DNA of 37,619 nucleotides, from contig PAZU01000005.1 in NCBI GenBank assembly GCA_002715725.1, positions 18,792 through 56,410 on the forward strand. The letters run 5' to 3'. This document shows positions 34,379 to 37,619 of the stretch, piece by piece. Made by a program: the position numbers and the translations under genes. This DNA comes from Methanobacteriota archaeon (GTDB lineage Archaea > Thermoplasmatota > Poseidoniia > Poseidoniales > Poseidoniaceae). Under the pieces are notes generated by a model. It had not been told where the DNA came from and did not search any database. It worked only from the letters and a program-made list of their open reading frames with translations. The number at the start of each line of letters is the position of its first letter. The stretch's first letter is position 1.

Positions 34379-34903
34379 ATGTTTCACATCTATGTTGATG
34401 GTTCTTGTTTAGGTAACCAAAATGTGGATAGTGATACGCCTGCAGGTTGGGGTGTAGTCGTAATTACAGGCTCGAACGATTTAGGCCGTGGTAATGGAGA
34501 AATTCTCCATGAATTCAATGGCAAAGTAGTCACTGATTCCAGTGATTCAAAATTCATTGGTGCCGAAGTTGGCTCCAACAATACTGCCGAGTTGACTGCT
34601 TTTGCAGAAGCTTTGAGATGGGTTTTGAGTGAGGGTGGAGAGTCCGATATCATCATCAAAACCGATTCGCAATACGCCGGAAATCAAGCCACTGGTGCTT
34701 GGAAAGCAAAGGCGAATCGAGAATTGGTTGCACATGTTCAAGCCTTGTGGAATGAAGTTACTCAAATTAGAGAATTGTCTTGGGAGCACGTTAAGGCACA
34801 TAGTGGCCACCGTTGGAATGAAAGGGCAGACCATCTTGCAATTCGCGCCGCTAATGACGAAACGCCGGTATCTCTTTCGTTTTGGAAACCTGGTCAGCGC
34901 TGA
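34379..34903 (+). CDS. rnhA: Ribonuclease HI
   Basis: FHIYVDGSCLGN; NNTAELTAFAEAL; IKTDSQYAGN; VKAHSGHRWNERADHLA. Confidence 0.9.
   Translation: MFHIYVDGSCLGNQNVDSDTPAGWGVVVITGSNDLGRGNGEILHEFNGKVVTDSSDSKFIGAEVGSNNTAELTAFAEALRWVLSEGGESDIIIKTDSQYAGNQATGAWKAKANRELVAHVQALWNEVTQIRELSWEHVKAHSGHRWNERADHLAIRAANDETPVSLSFWKPGQR
34894..34903. repeat. 10-bp palindrome containing both stop codons of convergent genes
   Basis: TCAGCGCTGA is self-complementary; both flanking proteins end ...QR-stop. Confidence 0.8.
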
Positions 34904-35751
34904 AGTCTGTCTTTCAACCAATCCCTGATTTCATCAGCCATGTCTTCGCGTCCGAGGGCATAATCGATTTGGCTTTTTAGCCAAGGCAAAGGCGCCCCAG
35001 AATCGTACCATTGGAAACCATGTAGTTCGACGCCTACCAAACCATCATTCTCCATCCAATGCTTTTGCAATGCTATGGATTGCAATTCTCCATATTCTTC
35101 AAAACTATATTTTGATAGCAAATTTGCAGTATCCTCGGTAAACAAATATCGGCCACAAAGAACCAAATTTGATGGGGCATCATTTCGATTTGGTTTCTCT
35201 ACGATTTCTTTCACAAGTTGGCCTTCCATTGAGACCACTCCGTAATTTTCTGGATCCTCTACCGCCGCCAATCCTACGCATGGCAGAGAGGTTTTCTCAT
35301 ATGCCTCAACCAAAATTTTCGATGCATTAGAAGGATTGTAGTTGGATACCGATGAATAAGAATCTAGTAGAATATTGTCGCCAAGTAAGACCATGAATGG
35401 CCCACTAATCGAATCTAATGCACAACTAAGTGCATCTCCAAAACCACGGGGCACCTCTTGCACATGGACTAGCACTTCCACATCTGCAAATGGAGAAAGT
35501 AGTTCTTTGCTAATATCAGGTCGCTTATCCAAAGCCCAAGAATTATCCTTCAGCAAACTTGTGAAATCTTTAGTTGGAGACGTAATTATGTGCAATCGTT
35601 TAGCTCCTGCCTCAACCGCTTCGCGTGCTAAATGCGAGATTGCAGGAATGTCTACCAAAGGTAGTGCTTCTTTTGCAATGGCAGCACTTGCAGGCAACAT
35701 TCTCGAACCGATGCCGCCGGCCACTAATACCGCATCCTCAACCGCTGCCAT
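34894..35751 (-). CDS. galU: UTP--glucose-1-phosphate uridylyltransferase family
   Basis: DAVLVAGGIGSRMLPASAAIAKEALPLVDIP; FGDALSCALD; LLGDNIL; VEKPNRNDAPSNLVLCGRYLF. Confidence 0.87.
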   Translation of the reverse strand: MAAVEDAVLVAGGIGSRMLPASAAIAKEALPLVDIPAISHLAREAVEAGAKRLHIITSPTKDFTSLLKDNSWALDKRPDISKELLSPFADVEVLVHVQEVPRGFGDALSCALDSISGPFMVLLGDNILLDSYSSVSNYNPSNASKILVEAYEKTSLPCVGLAAVEDPENYGVVSMEGQLVKEIVEKPNRNDAPSNLVLCGRYLFTEDTANLLSKYSFEEYGELQSIALQKHWMENDGLVGVELHGFQWYDSGAPLPWLKSQIDYALGREDMADEIRDWLKDRLQR

Positions 35752-35804
35752 CAGCACCCTAACACCCCCATTGCTTTCAAGCGTGGTGCCCCACAGGCTA
35801 GGTT

Positions 35805-36212
35805 ATGGGCGCAAAGACAGAGTGGCGAGTCTTTGCCGCCGTGGGAACAGTTCTGGTCGCTATTACATTCACAAATTGGTCTCCAGAAGGACCGTGGAAC
35901 GATTCGACTTTTACTTCGGGTTCACTTGGATTAACTGGCATGATGTTGCTTTATTTGGCATGGTTTAGATTGACATTTGAATCCAAAGGTGTCGTGCCGA
36001 CTATGGATATGTGGAAGGACCCGGAAGGAACTTCTCCATTGGTAATAGGTGTTGGTCTAGTCATTTTAGGCATAGCATATGCTGTTGGTAGAATTGATTT
36101 CTTTCCTGGGCCAGCTGGACTAATTTTGTCACTTGTGGGATTGTTAGTAGCAACCAATGGCGTCTATGTTTGGCTATCAAGTGCCGGGCCGCTTTCTAGG
36201 GAAGAAGAATAA
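35805..36212 (+). CDS. Small multi-spanning membrane protein
   Basis: Hydrophobic segments (GLTGMMLLYLAWF, VIGVGLVILGIAYAVG, AGLILSLVGLLVATNGVYVWL). Confidence 0.6.
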   Translation: MGAKTEWRVFAAVGTVLVAITFTNWSPEGPWNDSTFTSGSLGLTGMMLLYLAWFRLTFESKGVVPTMDMWKDPEGTSPLVIGVGLVILGIAYAVGRIDFFPGPAGLILSLVGLLVATNGVYVWLSSAGPLSREEE

Positions 36213-36227
36213 TCACTCTTCTTCTTC
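36201..36227. terminator. Inverted repeat across abutting convergent stop codons
   Basis: GAAGAAGAA (36201-36209) / TTCTTCTTC (36219-36227), 9-nt loop. Confidence 0.45.
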
Positions 36228-37619
36228 AGTATATTCAGATGTGCGCATCATTACTAACAAGTACACCAATAATGCGAGTATGATTATTGTTAGAATTACT
36301 GTTGCTGCAGTGTCCTTGTCATCTCCACTGCGCCCTTTGCTACTTTCTTTTTCATCGTCTTGTTCATTGCCATTCTCATCGCTGTCATCATCATCCTCGA
36401 CAACAGTTTCGACATAATCCCAAGTTAGAATGAAGCCTATTTCATCAGCACCATCTACAATTAATCCTAGGCATTTTTCTTCTGATTGATTTGCACTGAA
36501 AGATAGCGCCCAATCTGACTGAGAATAGAGAGAGGTACCTTCACCATCGATGTCTTGACAAGAAATATTGGACACTGTAGAAGAAGTGGAGATGACAATC
36601 ATATCCCCTTCATGCATTGCCCCTAGAGAGATCATTGCGCCATCGCTCAGATTTGCTCTTTGTCCTGTGGTTGTCATTACACTGGAAGTGAAATTAACCA
36701 CAACCACCTCAACTTCCTCTTCGGTTTCTCTGAGAGGTTGTGATTGCGAGTTTTCATCTGCAAACAATCTTTCATCGTGCCATGGATTTTGCTCAGAACC
36801 CCAAGCGGCTACGATTGTAACTGCATACCAGGCTTCATCTTGAGCGTTTAGCGGGTTGTGTGTAAATTGTTCATTTGATAGGTTTGTAATTCCTAATTCT
36901 TCTGCATCATCTAAAGAATCAATTGGGCCGCTGATTGAACGCCAAACCTTTGCTAAGGCATTGGGATTATTTGTATTATCATCCCAAGAAATAACAACTG
37001 TTCCGTCTACATATCTTTCTGCATCAATTCCCGAAATTGTAGTTGTAGAAATCGTTGTTTCAATAACTGGGTCTGATACTGGAGAAGATTCTGTCAATTC
37101 CATTATTTCGTTACCTTGAGAATCTTGCAGTGATATAGCATACCATGATTGGCGGTGTTCGCCGAATGGGACTTCTATTTCGTATGATGATTGGGAGGCG
37201 TCAACTGTAGCTACGAGGGTGTTTGAATCGATTGATTCAGGAGCCATGTTGCTACGATAGATATTGATTGTAAGATCGTCATCTTGAACTCCTTCTTCCC
37301 AATCGATAGTGGTTTTATCGGTTTCAGTGTCGAATGTTGCTGACAATTCTCCAATGAATAATGGTGCTACATTATCCTCCCAAACAGGAGTTTCCAACGT
37401 ATTCGAGCCAAGGAAACGGGTGTCCTCAGAAGTAGGATACAATAGTGTAACGGAATAGTAAATATCTCTTTCAACCGATGTGTCTGAATGGTCAATTTGG
37501 TAGCTTGTAGTTCCCGCAGGGACGCTGCTGCTGACAATTGTCTTTGGCATCTCATTCCAGTTTTCTCTAGTTGCTGGAGAATCATGGCTGTAAATCATAA
37601 TTGAATGGTTCATATCCAA
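36213..37619 (-). CDS. Partial large surface/secreted protein (C-terminal part) with FN3-like repeats and C-terminal TM anchor
   Basis: Repeated beta-sandwich-like segments (TTIDWEEGVQDDDLTINIYRS; VVISWDDNTNNPNALAKVWRS), acidic linker, TM VILTIIILALLVYLLVMM. Frame runs to the window edge, so the true start is outside. Confidence 0.7.
   Translation of the reverse strand: MDMNHSIMIYSHDSPATRENWNEMPKTIVSSSVPAGTTSYQIDHSDTSVERDIYYSVTLLYPTSEDTRFLGSNTLETPVWEDNVAPLFIGELSATFDTETDKTTIDWEEGVQDDDLTINIYRSNMAPESIDSNTLVATVDASQSSYEIEVPFGEHRQSWYAISLQDSQGNEIMELTESSPVSDPVIETTISTTTISGIDAERYVDGTVVISWDDNTNNPNALAKVWRSISGPIDSLDDAEELGITNLSNEQFTHNPLNAQDEAWYAVTIVAAWGSEQNPWHDERLFADENSQSQPLRETEEEVEVVVVNFTSSVMTTTGQRANLSDGAMISLGAMHEGDMIVISTSSTVSNISCQDIDGEGTSLYSQSDWALSFSANQSEEKCLGLIVDGADEIGFILTWDYVETVVEDDDDSDENGNEQDDEKESSKGRSGDDKDTAATVILTIIILALLVYLLVMMRTSEYTEEEE

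Noticed and set aside
1-37619. CRISPR arrays, rRNA operons, transposases, integrases or phage genes
   Set aside because: No regularly spaced direct repeats, no rRNA signature sequences and no mobile-element proteins found by eye in the ORF track.

Overview
This 37.6 kb window is a compact, gene-dense archaeal chromosome segment. Its style resembles Marine Group II / Poseidoniales-type Euryarchaeota (inference from gene content and protein style, not tested). About 40 protein genes fill it. Recognisable products: standalone GlmU-type left-handed beta-helix acyltransferase plus phosphoglucosamine mutase, ATP-type PEP carboxykinase, a large secreted PPC/CARDB/TSP3-like surface protein, cyclophilin, isoaspartyl peptidase/asparaginase, sulfotransferase-like protein, class II fumarase, HflX, Pcc1-like protein, exonuclease III, NadC, archaeal 4-phosphopantoate--beta-alanine ligase, an isopropylmalate/isocitrate dehydrogenase family enzyme, nucleotidyltransferase, short UDP-sugar dehydrogenase-like protein, GtrA-like protein, glutaredoxin, two tandem TerB-like proteins, a THEP1-like NTPase, GcvH, RNase HI and GalU. 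The standout is a ~0.95 kb region without a convincing CDS (about 17.74-18.67 kb), GC-richer than its surroundings. Read on the minus strand it is packed with hairpins, including eight exact c(UUCG)g tetraloop motifs, an 11-bp perfect UUCG-capped hairpin, a 12-bp GC-rich helix and three tandem modules. An AT-rich TATA-like element lies at one end and a hairpin plus U-rich tract at the other. I interpret it as a large structured noncoding RNA that I cannot assign to a family I recognise. A second theme is inverted repeats built into stop codons at convergent gene junctions (1.1, 4.7, 25.7, 34.9 and 36.2 kb). No CRISPR array, rRNA, convincing tRNA or transposase was seen.
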